DNA from: Avena insularis
Taxonomy: Eukaryota; Streptophyta; Magnoliopsida; Poales; Poaceae
Direction: 5' to 3'
NCBI GenBank assembly: GCA_023614405.1
Contig: CM042687.1
Coordinates: 233,642,292 to 233,706,291, forward strand
Length of the DNA stretch: 64,000 nucleotides
Below are positions 10,737 to 22,568 of the stretch, piece after piece. The notes under the pieces were generated by a model. The model was not told where the DNA came from and made no database searches. It worked only from the letters and a program-made list of their open reading frames with translations. Each line of letters starts with the position of its first letter. The first letter of the stretch is position 1. Made by a program: the position numbers and the translations under genes.

Positions 10737-13399
10737 TGTAACACCCTAGTTTTATCTAATCTTTAATTAGGATTGATTGTGCATTCATGAGCATCATCTA
10801 TTGCTAATACCAAATAAAAATGCAAATAAGAAACAAATGCAAACCTTAAACCCTATTTTCCCTCCCTCTTTAAAAGCAATTCAAAATGGTTTGAATTTTA
10901 AAAGTACAAAATGTATGGAGCCCAAATGGACTAAAAAGGGCCCCTGCAATATTTTTACATATTTTATATAGCCTCTGTATTTTTGGAATAACCAAAAACA
11001 TAAAATAAATTAGAAATACAAAGAGAAAAGGATTTCAGAAAATAAAAAGGTTTTGTTTTAAAATAAGGAGCCAGCTAACCCTAACAGGCCACATCCCACC
11101 TCTCCTCTCTCTTCCCGGCCGCGCAGTGCAGCAGCAGGAAGCCCAAGTCGGACCATCCTTGGCCCTTACCTCTTCGCACCTCCTCCCTGTCATCTTCCCC
11201 ATCGTCGGCAAGTTGTTGCTTGGCCAGGAAGCACGGAGATGCCCGCTCTACCGCTGTTCTGGGTGATGATAAGACCCATGATGTCGCCTCTCTCGCCCTC
11301 ATCTACTCATGTGCCCTCCTTCTCCATCTTTTTTTCTCCTTCGTGACTTCCCAAAACCCTAGCCACCATGTAGCGCCGCTAGCTCCAGCCTCTTTGGTCC
11401 TTCTGAGAAATCTAGGAGCTTTGCCTTGCTCCTCTCTTCCTTCTCGCCGAAGTATGCAAGAAGGCGCGGGCTTGAATCACTACAATGTTCACCGTCTTCC
11501 CCGTGGTCGGCAGAAGCTCCTCCGCTCGATTCTGTCACCTTCGACCACCTCCGGTCTCTTCGTCACCTCCGTCCACCCTGCTGTGAGCTGCTGGTCCCTC
11601 TAGACCCTCCATCTTCCTCTCCCTCATCCGTCTCCGACCGCACGCCGAGTGCTGCTTTCCGCAACCATCGGGCATGGTCGCCGCCGATGCTCCGGTGACC
11701 CAAAAGGGGCGCCACCACCTTTTGGCTCGCTTCGGCCTCTTCTCTTTAAAGCTCATACGCACGCGCTCTAGCTCGCGCTCCTGCATCGTCCCTGGCCCCC
11801 TGCCGACGTGTTCTCCGGCGAGCCCGTGTGGCGCCTGCGTGACTTGTCGACTTGGCCTCGGCCCCACCCATCAGCCGTAGTGGCTAGCCCTTGCCACAAA
11901 GAGAAAATAATTACAGTTAGGTTGAGCCGACGTCAGCTTGTTATAATAAAGTCTTAATAATTCCATAAATTGATTTAAAACTTGTAAAATTCATATCTAA
12001 TTAATTATAAGTCAGAAAATGTGTATAATATATCAAAATGTTCAGAAAATGAGATCTACCTCTTTAAGCTATAATCATGCTTTGTTCAACAACTTTCATG
12101 ACAAGTTTAAATAGAAGAACATAGTAACCCCTCATAGGTGATTCCGAAGTTCTTCCGAATTATGGTTTATACCCCAGTGAACCCCGACTAATTTGTCGAG
12201 CATGCTTTAGGGTTTATTACAATACAATTTAAATTTTCATATCACAATCCTTACTTGAGAATAGCATCGATGCCGTGTGTTGATTGTTCCCTTTCTTTCC
12301 GGTGTTTGCTTCTCTCCGGTAAAATGATATCGAGATCGAGGTTGAAGACCGAGATAAAGACCATTGAAGATCGACGAACAATACTTGACCAATTATAATC
12401 AAGTCAAGTACAAGGCTTCTAAAGATGAGTTTATCTGGTTATCAATGGGAAAAGGCAAGCATAGCCCACCATGATATAATCGTATCATTTCGAAAGCATT
12501 TCAATTCCTGCCATGATGCATACGATTCTACTATGGTCTTTTAATGATAGTTAGAGTATCCTATCTATTGCATTACTCCCTTTGAGCTTATATTACCTCA
12601 TCCACTGCTCCTAGTATATCTAGGTTTGGCTTGTCTGCACTGCTAGAGCTTATATCTATGTCCTGCTTAGCCATGCATAGCTGTCAGTGCTGGTTCATCC
12701 AGGTGATGTATAAGATGCATATAATCTAGTATGACAGGAGAACGCGATGAGATGAGATCAGAGGTGATATGAGATTAAACATGCTAGTGCTTGTATGGGA
12801 GGCCACTGTGGGATGTGGTTTTTCTAGTCCCATGCTCGCCACCACTAGGAACCGAGTTCTTGCCTCTTGAACCAAGACGAGCGTACAACCACACGGGGCC
12901 TGGAAAAAGTCATGAGCAACTAACTTGCCTAGTAGATTCCATAAGTCACATAGTTTAGGCGTTCCATTCGACATGCATTCTGGATCATCTCGAATGCGGT
13001 GAAGGAGGTGCATTCATAACAGGTAGGTAAGTGTGGCTGGGGTTGCTTGGGGTTAATGGAGCCCCTGGTGGAACCAACTTCGCCTCACATATCTAGGGAC
13101 TGGCTTCGGGATTTGACCCATTACAGTGAAACAATCCTTAGGGCGTGACTCATGGTCTCGGTGAAATCAAGGTAAAGGTCGTATCTACCACCCTCTGCCA
13201 GCCTTCCAAGGAAGAGGGATAATCATGTGGCATTAATAGAAGATTAGTACGTGTGGGTAAAGTTGTACACCCCTACAGGGTAATAATATTCTGACGTGTC
13301 CACGGTTATGGACGACTTGGGAACGGACGTGATGTTCAAATCATAAAACTTGGCAGATCAACGTGTTCTTAAGGATGCTTCCTCATGGGTACGAGGGGG
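10737..13399 (+). repeat. Element C 3' LTR, first part
   Basis: This begins TGTAACACCCTAG and is collinear with the 5' LTR from 4038 onward until 13399, where element S interrupts it. The five bases 13395-13399 (GGGGG) are repeated at 23954-23958, where the LTR resumes. Confidence 0.9.
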
Positions 13400-14783
13400 T
13401 GATGACCCACAAGTATAGGGGATTGCAATAGTCTTCGCGGTTAGTATTACCCAATTTATTTATTCGACACAAGGGGAGCCAAAGAATACTTGCAAGCCTT
13501 AACAACTAAGTTGTTAGTTCAGCTGCACCTAGAAATAGTTCTTGCTCACAGAAGTTTATCAGTAGCAACAGTTTGTAGTAGCAACAGCAAAGCAACAGCA
13601 GCAGCAAAAGAAAAACAATAGTAATAGTAACAACAAACAGTAGGATGTGAGTGCGGTAGGCATAAGGATGGATGGACGAGCGTTGCATGAAAGAGACTAA
13701 ATATGTAAATTCAAGATCTAAGGCATTGCAGATAAATAAGAATAAGCATCCAAGTACTAAACAATCATAGGCATGTGCTCCATATATAGTCATGCGTGCT
13801 CGCAATGAGAACTTGCACAACATCTTTTGTCCAGCCAGCCCGTGGCAGCGGGGCCTCTAGGGAACTACTGGCAATTAAGGTGCTCCTTTTAATAGAGCAC
13901 AGGAGCAAAGCATTAACACTCAGTGAACACATGTGATCCTCACACCACAGCTATCTCCTCCGGTTGTCCCAATTTCTGTCACTTCGGGGCCTTTGGATTC
14001 GGATAATGATATGTGTACACAACTTTCAGATAAGATCACAAACAATACTATCATAATGATTCAATAATAAGTTCAGATCAGAGATCATGGCACCCGGGCC
14101 CTAGTAACAAGAATTAAGCACAACAAGTTGCAACAAAGTCAAATAGCACTAATGGGGATACTAGGCACTATGCCCTGACAATCTTATTTGATTACATGAT
14201 AGAACTCATCCAATCCCTACCATCTCCATAGCCTACAGCGGGGGATTACTCACTCATGGATGAGGGAAACATTGATGGTTGACGGAGAGGCGTTGGTGAT
14301 GACGATGGCGATGATCCTCCCCAAATTCTCCGTCCCAGCAGCGTGCCAGAACGGAGTGTCTGGATCCGAATAGCGGCTTCTGGTAGTGGTGGCACAGCGG
14401 AACTCTTTTTGGAAAAACGTCGAACCCCCTCGGTTTTTAGGTCAAGGGGTAACTTATAGGCAAAGAGGGAGCTGAGGGGGTGCCTGGGTGGCCTCACCCC
14501 CCTAGGCGCGACCTAGGACCACCCACGCCTGGCAGGGGTGTGCGCCCCCCAGGCCTCCACTCCGTCTCCTCTTCTAGCTCCGTGGATCTTCTGGTGAAAT
14601 AGGATTTTTGTCATATTTTTCAGGATTTTTCCTGATAGTTGATTTTCTGCACAAAAACTAGACACCAAGCTAATTCTGCCGAAAACAGTGTCAGTCCGCG
14701 TTAGTTGTATCCAAATCACACAAGTTTAGAGGAGAAACAATAGCAAAAGTGTTCGGAAAAGTAGATACGTTTTGGACGTATCA
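13400..14783 (-). repeat. Element S 3' LTR
   Basis: The plus-strand sequence starts TGATGACCCACAAG and ends GGACGTATCA. It matches 22569-23953 throughout. It contains a CAG/CAA-rich low-complexity patch at about 13,565-13,620, which is also present in the other copy but with several changes. Confidence 0.93.
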
Positions 14784-14797
14784 ACTCCCCCAAGCTT
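14784..14797 (-). other. Element S polypurine tract
   Basis: On the minus strand the tract reads AAGCTTGGGGGAGT, directly before the 3' LTR start TGATACGTCC. This is the usual plus-strand priming site and confirms the minus orientation. Confidence 0.85.
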
Positions 14798-15441
14798 AGC
14801 TTATTGCTTGTCCTCAAGCAATTCAGTTGAAAACTGAGTGCGATAAAAGAACTTTCACGAACACATTTGCTTCATATGATGTATATATTCTCAGCACAAG
14901 AGTAGATACTTAAACCATTCATAATAAGAAGTAAGCAACCTATTCTACTCAATAGTCATTGCAAGCTATAAAGAGAAACCAAATCAATAATAATAAGTAG
15001 CATGGAACATAAACATAAACAACATTTCAATGCTCATAGTAAGGCATGATAGAGTGGTATATCGCTTGCCTTTGTTTGTAGAGCACAATATAAATGCGAA
15101 GGAACCTCTAAAGTTCACATGAAGACTAGAGCTAAAAATATCAGAGATACAAGCATCAAAGTCATGATATAATTAACCAAGTTTTGGAACAAACACAAGA
15201 ATGACAACTATGCTCTCAAGGTGCTCATAGAATAAGTGGTGACTCAACAAGGAAGTGAAAAAGGTTTTGAAAAGTTTGAAAGGCTTCCAAATGCTTAAAG
15301 GAAGGTACTCACTAGCTTTGATCTCTCATTGCCCCTATCATAGGCATATTCATGTGGTTAAGGTGAAAGTGAGGTCCAATATGAGTTATATGCTTGACAG
15401 ACCATAAACTGGAAATCCCAAGTCCCTTGAGTATGAGGGCC
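14798..15441 (-). other. Element S 3' untranslated region, distal part
   Basis: AT-rich sequence between the polypurine tract and the inserted TRIM-like element. No reading frame or RNA gene is visible. Confidence 0.6.
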
Positions 15442-15446
15442 GCTCC

Positions 15447-15799
15447 TGTAACACCCCGTCCACTCCTGGGCCCGGGGGTGTCACTCTTGGCAGCTTAATA
15501 GGATATCTAGACTGGCCCCACAGACCAACACTAGTCTTTTCCACGCACTTTGTCCTCACTCGTGCGCACCCGGTTACCCACTTCCCGGTCAGACCAACAC
15601 TAGTCTTTTCCACGCACTTTGTCCTCACTCGTGCGCACCCGGTTACCCACTTCCCGGTCGGTCACCCATCCTAGAATTGCTCTAGGCCAAGCACGCTTAA
15701 CCTTAGAGTTCTTTTCGAATGAGCTTCCGGAAAAGAAGTTGCAACTTGTTGATATGGTTATGTTATCAATCCTATTAAGCCATGTGCCTGGATCTCACA
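15447..15799 (-). repeat. TRIM-like element 3' LTR
   Basis: This 353-base copy is longer than its partner because it carries a perfect 69-base tandem duplication (15522-15659). The remainder matches 16001-16271. Confidence 0.88.
15522..15659. repeat. Perfect 69-bp tandem duplication in the TRIM 3' LTR
   Basis: Units 15522-15590 and 15591-15659 are identical base for base and begin AGACCAACACTAG. The partner LTR has one copy of the corresponding region, shortened and altered, so the duplication arose in this LTR after, or during, insertion. Confidence 0.92.
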
Positions 15800-15985
15800 T
15801 ACACCCACCCTTTAGAAGATCGATGCCCTCATCGATCAAGCACACCCCAGGAACGTTCCCTCTTGGCACGCGTCTGTGCGTCTAGTGCCGGCACATGTGC
15901 CATGTCGTGTCCACTCTGGGCCACACGCGCCATGCTCCACATGTCCCGCCACTGACCCGCACACACCCGTGTAATCGCAAGGGTC

Positions 15986-15998
15986 GGCTCTGATACCA
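15986..15998 (-). other. TRIM-like element primer binding site
   Basis: On the minus strand the site reads TGGTATCAGAGCC, the complement of the initiator-Met tRNA 3' end, two bases from the 5' LTR that starts at 16001. Confidence 0.85.
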
Positions 15999-16000
15999 CT

Positions 16001-16271
16001 TGTAACACCCCATCCACTCCTGGGCCCGGGTGTCACTCTGTAGCTTAATAGGATATCTAGACGGCCCCATAGACCAACACTAGTCTTTTCTCACACTTTG
16101 TCCTCACTGCGCTGCCTTTGATTCCTTCGCCGGTCACCCATCCTAGAATTTCTCTAGGCCAAGCACGCTTAACCTTAGAGTTCTTTTCGAATGAGCTTCC
16201 GGAAAAGAAGTTGCAACTTGTTGATATGGGTATGCTATCAATCCTATTAAGCCATGTGCCTGGATCTCACA
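16001..16271 (-). repeat. TRIM-like element 5' LTR
   Basis: A 271-base copy running TGTAACACCCC to GGATCTCACA on the plus strand. It is adjacent to the primer site, which makes it the 5' LTR in minus orientation. Confidence 0.88.
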
Positions 16272-16276
16272 GCTCC

Positions 16277-17833
16277 GCATGCTACTCAACTTTTGTCACC
16301 TGCAAGCTCTTGTTATTGTACATACATGCATATCATAGAGAACCGCCAACGGGTACCCTTGCACATGATACAGGAGCTATCCCGTGATAAAAATGACAAG
16401 GCAAGCAGACAATGAGCATCTCAGCGATCTTTTTATTTACTATGTGCATAGCTTTTTATTGAGGATGCTTCATAGAATGCTCATTATGGTGATGCTGTAA
16501 GTTTCCACCATGATTAGGCATGGCTTAGGCTAGCGGCCTAGGCGTTTCTCTAACACATATATATATATACTCCATGAACTCACAAGCTCCCCTTTTATTT
16601 CACACCGACGACATCCGCAAACAAAAGAGCAAGGTATCAACTGGATAGGTACCCCTGAGTGTTGAAAGCGTTTCCCGTGACAGCACAGTTCTGCTAACAC
16701 CCAGCCCATAATTCGCAAGCATATAACTTTCATGGACAGGTCACAATGGTTCAAGATTATTAAGTGCAAGAAATAAAGTGTGCCATCAAGTTCGTGAGAG
16801 CTTTACTAACTAACTTTCTCAAAGCAGTCCGACATTTTATTTGGAAGAAAACAAGGCATATATAATATGCACTGAAATAGCAAATGATGCTAATAGGTAG
16901 GTATGGTGGACACTGTTGGCAATATTGGTTTTGGGGAGTTGGATGCACAAGTAGAGCTCATACTCAGTGCAAGTGAAGGCTAGCAAAAGAGAGGGAGCGA
17001 CAAACGAGAGAGCAATAATTGTCATAATCATGCTTGCAACAAAATAGGACTAATTATGGCATGAAAGTGATACAAGAACTTTGAGGCAAAATAAATCATC
17101 GAGGCTTACTGACTATTGTTTAGTCATATGCATGCGCGAGCATGTTCCAAGTCGATTCATATGAAACTTTCAGAGGAGGATACCACAATATCATACCAAA
17201 ATATGAATAAAACAATGCAAGCAAACATTCATATGATATGCTACAAACTATTAGCAAGCTGGAGCTAATCACAGACAAGCAAGAACTACTAAGCATCCAT
17301 CAGTAACATCCTCCTTACATGAACAGACTAAGCATGCTCACCATGATGAGTATATGTACAAAAATGAAAACAAATAGAGTTCGTTACCAACCTCTTAGCA
17401 CACCTCAAGTTGTCTTAATCTTCATTATTGCCCTTCACTTGTGTGACTTGAATAATAACATGAAACCAAAATCCACTGAGGACGGCTGAACCCTGCAAAG
17501 AACTCACAAAACCAAAGAAGAACAACAAATATTTTTGGTGTTTTTAATATTTTTCAAACAAGCAAACAAAGCAATAACAAACCAAGGAAAAACAAACAAA
17601 GAAAAATCTTTTTGGATTTTTATTTAAGGCAAACAAAAGCTAAAAACCAAATAAACAAAACAAGAGAAACAACAAAAATATTTTTAGTATTTTTGTGTTT
17701 TAAGAAAGCAGAAACAAAAACCAAAAAGAAAGCGAAACAATGGATATACAAAGAACCGACCGAACATGATATAAAGATGAGTGTGATGTCGATATACCTT
17801 CCCCCAACCTTAGGCTTTTGGCATAAGTCGGGC
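16277..17833 (-). other. Element S 3' untranslated region, proximal part
   Basis: No credible gene. It holds a short AT dinucleotide run (about 16,556-16,569) and, at about 17,500-17,740, a strongly A-rich plus strand (T-rich on the element's sense strand) made of repeated 'aaacaaa' and 'aatatttttggt' words. It lies between the Athila-type ORF and the polypurine tract. Confidence 0.6.
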
Positions 17834-18945
17834 TCAATCCCATGGTGCCCAAGTAGGTGCACCTCCGTAGTATGACGAGGAGGATCCCTCGTCCTGGTAC
17901 GAGCTCGAGGACTCCCCTATGTAGTGTACGGAGGGGTCGTATGAGGGCGCGTCCTCCGAATAGTGTCCATGGAAACCAAGAACGCGCATCTTGTCATCCA
18001 TCTCCTCCTTGGAGCGTGACAAAGGTCCCTGAGAAATACTGAACAAAGTGGTTTGGGGGAGAGGGATCTCTCTCTCTTCCCCATCAATAAACGACATTCT
18101 ATAAACCAAGATCTCAAGGTAGAGCCATTAGTGACAAAGTGGTGTGCCTTCATGGTAGCAAGATCAAGCCTCTGAGGAGCCAAAACTGTATCATTTGGAT
18201 CAACAACAAGGTCCAAGGAAGCAACAACACGTGCAGCAATAATTCCCCCATAAATGGGTCCCTTAGCAGCTAAGCGACGAGCAATGAGAGAACCAAGATT
18301 GTACTTAGTTTCATTGTTGAGCGCAGCTACTATGAAGGCCAAATGATAGTTAGAAATATTACTAGTGTTCTGCCTACCAAGAACACTAGTGGCAAGATAG
18401 TAAGCAAAGTACCTGATGGCTGGGAGTTGAATATTTGTTATCTTTCCCTATTGGGCTCTACGGTTATCATCATTAGTTATCCCGCGGTAGAGCTCCAACA
18501 AATCAGCGGGTTGAGCTGGAATTTTCTTTGCCGACCCAGCTGTACCAAGTCCTAGGGCCTCACAAAATTTCTTCAATGTCATGGTGTAAGACCTGCCATA
18601 AATTTTGAAAGACACGTCTGGCTTGAACAAGATGTTAGTAAAAGAAAATCTCTCCACAAATGTTTTAGTGAGAGTTGCATATTGCACGCTCTCATCCTGC
18701 ATAAGGCTTGTTAGTCCAGCCCTCCAAACCAAGGTTGTAAAATCATCAAGAATCCCAGCAGCCTGCAAAAAGGTTTGGCAAGGAAAGGTGGAAGGGTGAG
18801 CATCCCCCTCATCTCCCTCGTCGCCAAATCGCGGAGTAATGAGATCCTCATTGTATGAGGGCCTAGCTCGGGAGGATGATCTTGAAGGACTTTCCCTTCT
18901 AGGTGCATCACTCTCAAATATTTCACCAAATGTGTGGTTGTCCAT
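17834..18945 (-). pseudogene. Athila-type downstream ORF of element S
   Basis: The reading frame begins MDNHTFGEIFESDAPRRES and has a Ser/Arg-rich N-terminus followed by a conserved-looking domain (about residues 60-160; motifs TKTFVERFSF, SFKIYGRSYTMTLKKFCEAL). A TAG at 18448-18450 interrupts it. The same frame then continues with a second typical block (AALNNETKYNLGSLIARRL ... GPIYGGIIAARV). A frameshift near 18,100 leads into a Ser/Tyr-rich tail ending at 17834. The pattern matches, from memory, the ORF found in Athila-group elements (Pfam 'ATHILA ORF-1'). Its biochemical role is unknown. It sits downstream of gag and protease, in the place where pol should come first. At least one stop and one frameshift make it a pseudogene in this copy. 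Confidence 0.7.
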
Positions 18946-19798
18946 GACCTCTTTTTTCTGAAATGTTTAGACAAACAACAAACCAAGTGATTTCTAAGTT
19001 GATAAATGATGATGAACTACTATAGGAACTTGCTAGAGGGCTACACATGCATCAAAATGAAATCTCTAAGCATAGAACAAGCATGCAAGCTCACACAACC
19101 TGTCACCTATAGCAGCAAAATACTCAAGATAGAATCTATAAATCACAAATCTAATTGGACAAGTGGAGAAGGCACATACCGAGGAGCAATCCCTCCAAAA
19201 ATCAGCAACAAAGATGGGCTGAGCAAGGAGATCGAAAATTGCAACCAAGAATAGTACGAACTCGAGCTTGAGAAAGTTCTCTAGTGTTTTTCGGGAGAGA
19301 GAAAGAAGATGGCTGGGAGGAGACACTTTGGAGGGGCCCAGATGAGCCACACCCCACCCAGGCGCCACCTATAGGGGGGCCACACCTACCAGGGGTGTGG
19401 GTTCCTGGGGTGGCCCCTGGGTCACTCTAGGTGTCCCTTTGCCTCTTTTTTCGAGGAAAATTTATTTTGGGTTTTCTGGGATTTTTTGGGAAACTTTATT
19501 TTTGGCCAATTTTCAGGGTTTGAAAATTGATTTTCTTGCAGAGACAGTTTTTTTAGAAGAAAAATCAAACCAAAAGCCAAACTATAGAAGTTCTAAGACA
19601 CTCTAACAAACAACTAACAAAAACCAAAGCTAGCAAAAGAAAAGGCAAAGACTAGGAAGGAGAAAAGTAAAAGAAAGCGAGTATAACCACAGTGGAAACA
19701 TTATTTTGTTCATTAAAAACCTTTTGTTAACAAGGTTGATCAAGTCTTGTTACCAAAACAATCTTATATGAAACAAAACTTTGCATTCCACAAGGTGA
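18946..19798 (-). other. Spacer of element S where pol is missing
   Basis: Between the end of the protease reading frame (19799) and the ATG of the Athila-type ORF (18945) only about 850 bases remain. They contain no reverse transcriptase, RNase H or integrase motif on either strand. A complete Athila pol would need roughly 3 kb or more. A GC-rich patch at about 19,310-19,440 resembles the low-complexity 'ccaggggtgtgg' sequence in the S LTRs (about 14,490-14,560). Confidence 0.6.
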
Positions 19799-20275
19799 TT
19801 ATGTTACCTCATACTTGATAGCAATGGTCCCAATCATAATAGTTTCAAAATTTTCCTGTGGAATGGGACAATATATTTCTCCAACCTTGATGCTCTCAAT
19901 ATTTTCAATGGAATTCAGGCAATAGCTCTTAGCAACCTTCTTGGGGAAATAAACAGTATGCTCTTTATCATTAATATTGAATGTTACTGTTCCTTGATTA
20001 CAATTGATGACATCACCTGCAGTATTAAGAAAAGGTCTCCCAAGAATAATAGACATATTATCTTCTTCGGGCATCTCAAGCACAACAAAATCAGTTAAAA
20101 CCAAGCAATTATGAGCTACTTGAACAGGAACATCCTCACATATACCAACAGGAATAATGGTTGACTTATCAGCCATTTGCAAAGATATATCAGTTGCTAT
20201 CAACTTTTCTAGTTGGAGTCTCTTATAGAGAGAAAAGGCATAACACTAACTCCAGCTCCCAAATCACATAAAGCA
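19799..20275 (-). pseudogene. Athila-type aspartic protease of element S
   Basis: An open stretch (19799-20203) carries the family signature ILGRPFLNTAGDVI and FVVLEMPEEDN, the C-terminal half of the retroviral-type aspartic protease of Athila elements. The catalytic D-x-G-A triad is visible just upstream as CDLGAGVSV (plus-strand 20,250-20,275), but in a different frame, so one frameshift separates the active site from the rest. The enzyme would cleave the gag-pol polyprotein. It directly follows gag on the same strand. No reverse transcriptase follows it. Confidence 0.75.
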
Positions 20276-20340
20276 GTTCTAACATAATTATTCTTAATAG
20301 ATCAAGGAATAGTTGGTATACCTGGATCACCAAGTTTCTT

Positions 20341-22479
20341 TCAAACCTTACCATTGACGGAGTAATTAGCAAGCAAAGTAGAAATTTCCTCATTAGGAAT
20401 CTTCCTTTTATTAGAGACAATATCCTTCATATACTTTGAATAAGGAGGCAACTTAATAGCATCAGTCAAAGGAATTTGCAAAAATAAAGGTTTCATCCAC
20501 TCACAAAACTTGTTGTAGTGTTCTTCCTCCTTTGACTTGTGTTTCTTACCTGGAAAAGGCATAGGTTTCTGCACCCAAGGTTCTCTCTCACTTCCATGTT
20601 TCTTAGCAATAAAATCTTCATTAGTGTACCTAGTATTCTTAGTGTTCTTCTTAGGTTCTTCCTCAACCTCCTCCTTATCAGGAGCATCACTATTATCATT
20701 ACCACTCTCAGTTTCAGCATCAGAGACAGATATACTATTAGGATCTACAGCAGGTTCAAGTGGTTCCTCAACTACCTTATGTTTCTTTTTCTTTCTCTTA
20801 CAAGGACTACCACTACTTTCACCTTGTTGAGAGTCCTGCTCAATTCTTTTAGGGTGTGCTTTAGGATATAAAGGATCTAGAGTAGCTATACCTCTTATAG
20901 TTCTAATTCCATAAGCATGTTTATCTCCTGAGGCATTAACTAACATATCCTTTTGTACCTTAGCAAGTTGATCAAGTTGGGTTTGAACCATTCGAAAGTG
21001 TTTACAAAGCATTTTAATATCATTAGATGTTCTTTCCACAATATCTTTCAACTCATTAATAGCTCTAGAGTCTTCCAATAAATGATTCTGAACTTGTTTA
21101 TTAAAATTACCTTGTTTGACAATAAAAATGTCAAGTTCCTCTAAAATATTGATTAGGAGGCTTACCATAGAGAATATCACCTTCATCAAAGTGTTGGAGA
21201 GAGTGTACCTCAATAGTAGATGAGTGGGGAATTGGCTTACATAATTCTTCTATAGGAGGTAGATTCTTCACATCTTCAGCTCTAATACCTTTCTCCTTGA
21301 GACACTTCTTAGCTTCCTTCATAACTTCATCATTTAATGCAATAACTCCCCTCTTCTTTTGTGTTGGTGTTGGAACTGGTTCAGGCACAACTAGTTCAGG
21401 AGTAATAGGCTCAAGTGTATTTAGCTCAGTTGAAGTCTAATCATCATAATTCTTGCTTATTTTAGACATTAGTTCTTCATCATCTGTAGGAGTCCTTTTC
21501 CTGAAAACACAATCAGCAAAGCTATCTAGGTATGTCCTAGAATCATCAGTTAGTCCATTATAATAAATATCAAGAAGCTCATTCTTAGGTAATGGACATC
21601 CAGGATGTGCATGAATCAAGGCACATGACCTTGTCCATAACTCAGGCAATTTCTCTTCTTCTCCCTGTTTAAAATCAAAAAGTCTCTACAAAGCAGCATG
21701 TCTAGCACTGGGAGGAAAATATTTCTAGAAGAAAGAAGCAATCAAACAATCAGGGCTATCAATGGAACCAGGAGGTAATCTATTAAACCAAGCCCTAGCT
21801 TCTCCTTTTAGTAAAAAAGGGAAGATCTTTGTAATAAAGTACTTGTGCATCTTAAAATCACCAGAGAATAAAGAACTCATAGTAGAAAGGTCATTCATAT
21901 GAGCCACAACACTCTCACTCTCAATCCCACAAAAAGGTTCTTTATCAACAATGTATAAATATCATAAAGCAAGAGATAAATCATAATCTTTATCTTTAAT
22001 ATCTATGGGAGAGGTGGCAAACTTAGGATCAGAGGACAGCTTAGGAATAATGGTACGTCTAGCAAGGAGACTCTTAATAGCACTAGCACCATGTGTGTTT
22101 CGGCACTCTTCAACAAATTCATCAGTGAACTCAATGTTACCATCATTAATATCATAACTCTCTCTAGACTCAGGTGAGCTAACAGGTGTAACAGTGTCTT
22201 TGCTAGGAGTTTCAGTATTTCCTAGACCAGCCATAGTAGCATCTAGGAAAGGACCTAATGAATCACTCGCATCAAGCACAGTAGAAGTAACATCATGAGC
22301 ATCAAAAGCATTTTTAGATTCAGCAGTAGTAACAGTGTGTGTAGCATGAGTATGTGGTGGTTGTGTAACAACTTACTGATAACAGACGGTGAATCAAGAG
22401 CAACAGAGGTGTTTAGGACTGTACCTCTCCTTGTAGTGGATGGTAAAATAGGAAACTTTCCATCACGAGACTTCCCCAT
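20341..22479 (-). pseudogene. Athila-type gag of element S
   Basis: The likely start is the ATG at 22477-22479 (MGKSRDGKFPILPSTTRR), about 60 bases from the primer site. The gag core is readable at 21,725-21,907 (FPFLLKGEARAWFNRLPPG), the Athila form of the retrotransposon gag domain. Further on come NELLDIYYNGLTDDSRTYL (about 21,560), a coiled-coil-like stretch, a basic patch (CKRKKKKHK) followed by a long acidic linker, and PPYSKYMKDIVSNKRK, which normally leads into the protease. At least four frame changes or stops divide it. The product would form the particle shell. Confidence 0.78.
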
Positions 22480-22539
22480 GATGAAAGGAGTAGAAGTGAA
22501 CAATAGCAGATCCAAGTGAACTTAAAAATAAAGCTATGC

Positions 22540-22557
22540 TCCCCGGCAACGGCGCCA
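22540..22557 (-). other. Element S primer binding site (tRNA-Asp type)
   Basis: On the minus strand it reads TGGCGCCGTTGCCGGGGA, which is complementary to the 3' end of plant tRNA-Asp and is the site typical of Athila-group elements. It lies 11 bases from the 5' LTR. Elements A, B, C and the TRIM use initiator-Met tRNA instead. Confidence 0.88.
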
Positions 22558-22568
22558 AAAAATAGTCT

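Larger units (their letters stand above)
15447..16271 (-). mobile_element. TRIM-like small LTR retrotransposon inside element S
   Basis: An 825-base element with LTRs of 353 and 271 bases and an interior of about 200 bases, far too small to code for gag or pol. On the minus strand the LTR runs TGTGAGATCC ... GGGTGTTACA. A primer site for initiator-Met tRNA (15986-15998) lies next to the right LTR, and a purine-rich tract (15800-15815, minus sense CTAAAGGGTGGGTGTA) lies next to the left one, giving minus orientation. Flanks are identical GCTCC duplications (15442-15446 and 16272-16276). The size class and structure are those of a terminal-repeat retrotransposon in miniature; it may be a shortened Veju-like element, which I cannot confirm. 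Confidence 0.88.

Noticed and set aside
16556..16569. AT dinucleotide run as a possible microsatellite or MITE.
   Set aside because: About seven repeats, no inverted ends or duplication; ordinary simple sequence.
17500..17740. A-rich tract considered as a LINE or SINE tail.
   Set aside because: It is internal to element S, has no flanking duplication and no upstream LINE or SINE body.
22540..22557. A tRNA gene-like sequence (match to a tRNA 3' end).
   Set aside because: It is only 18 bases, next to an LTR, and is a primer binding site; no cloverleaf surrounds it. The initiator-Met matches at 7305, 15986, 54703 and 60313 were dismissed as tRNA genes for the same reason.
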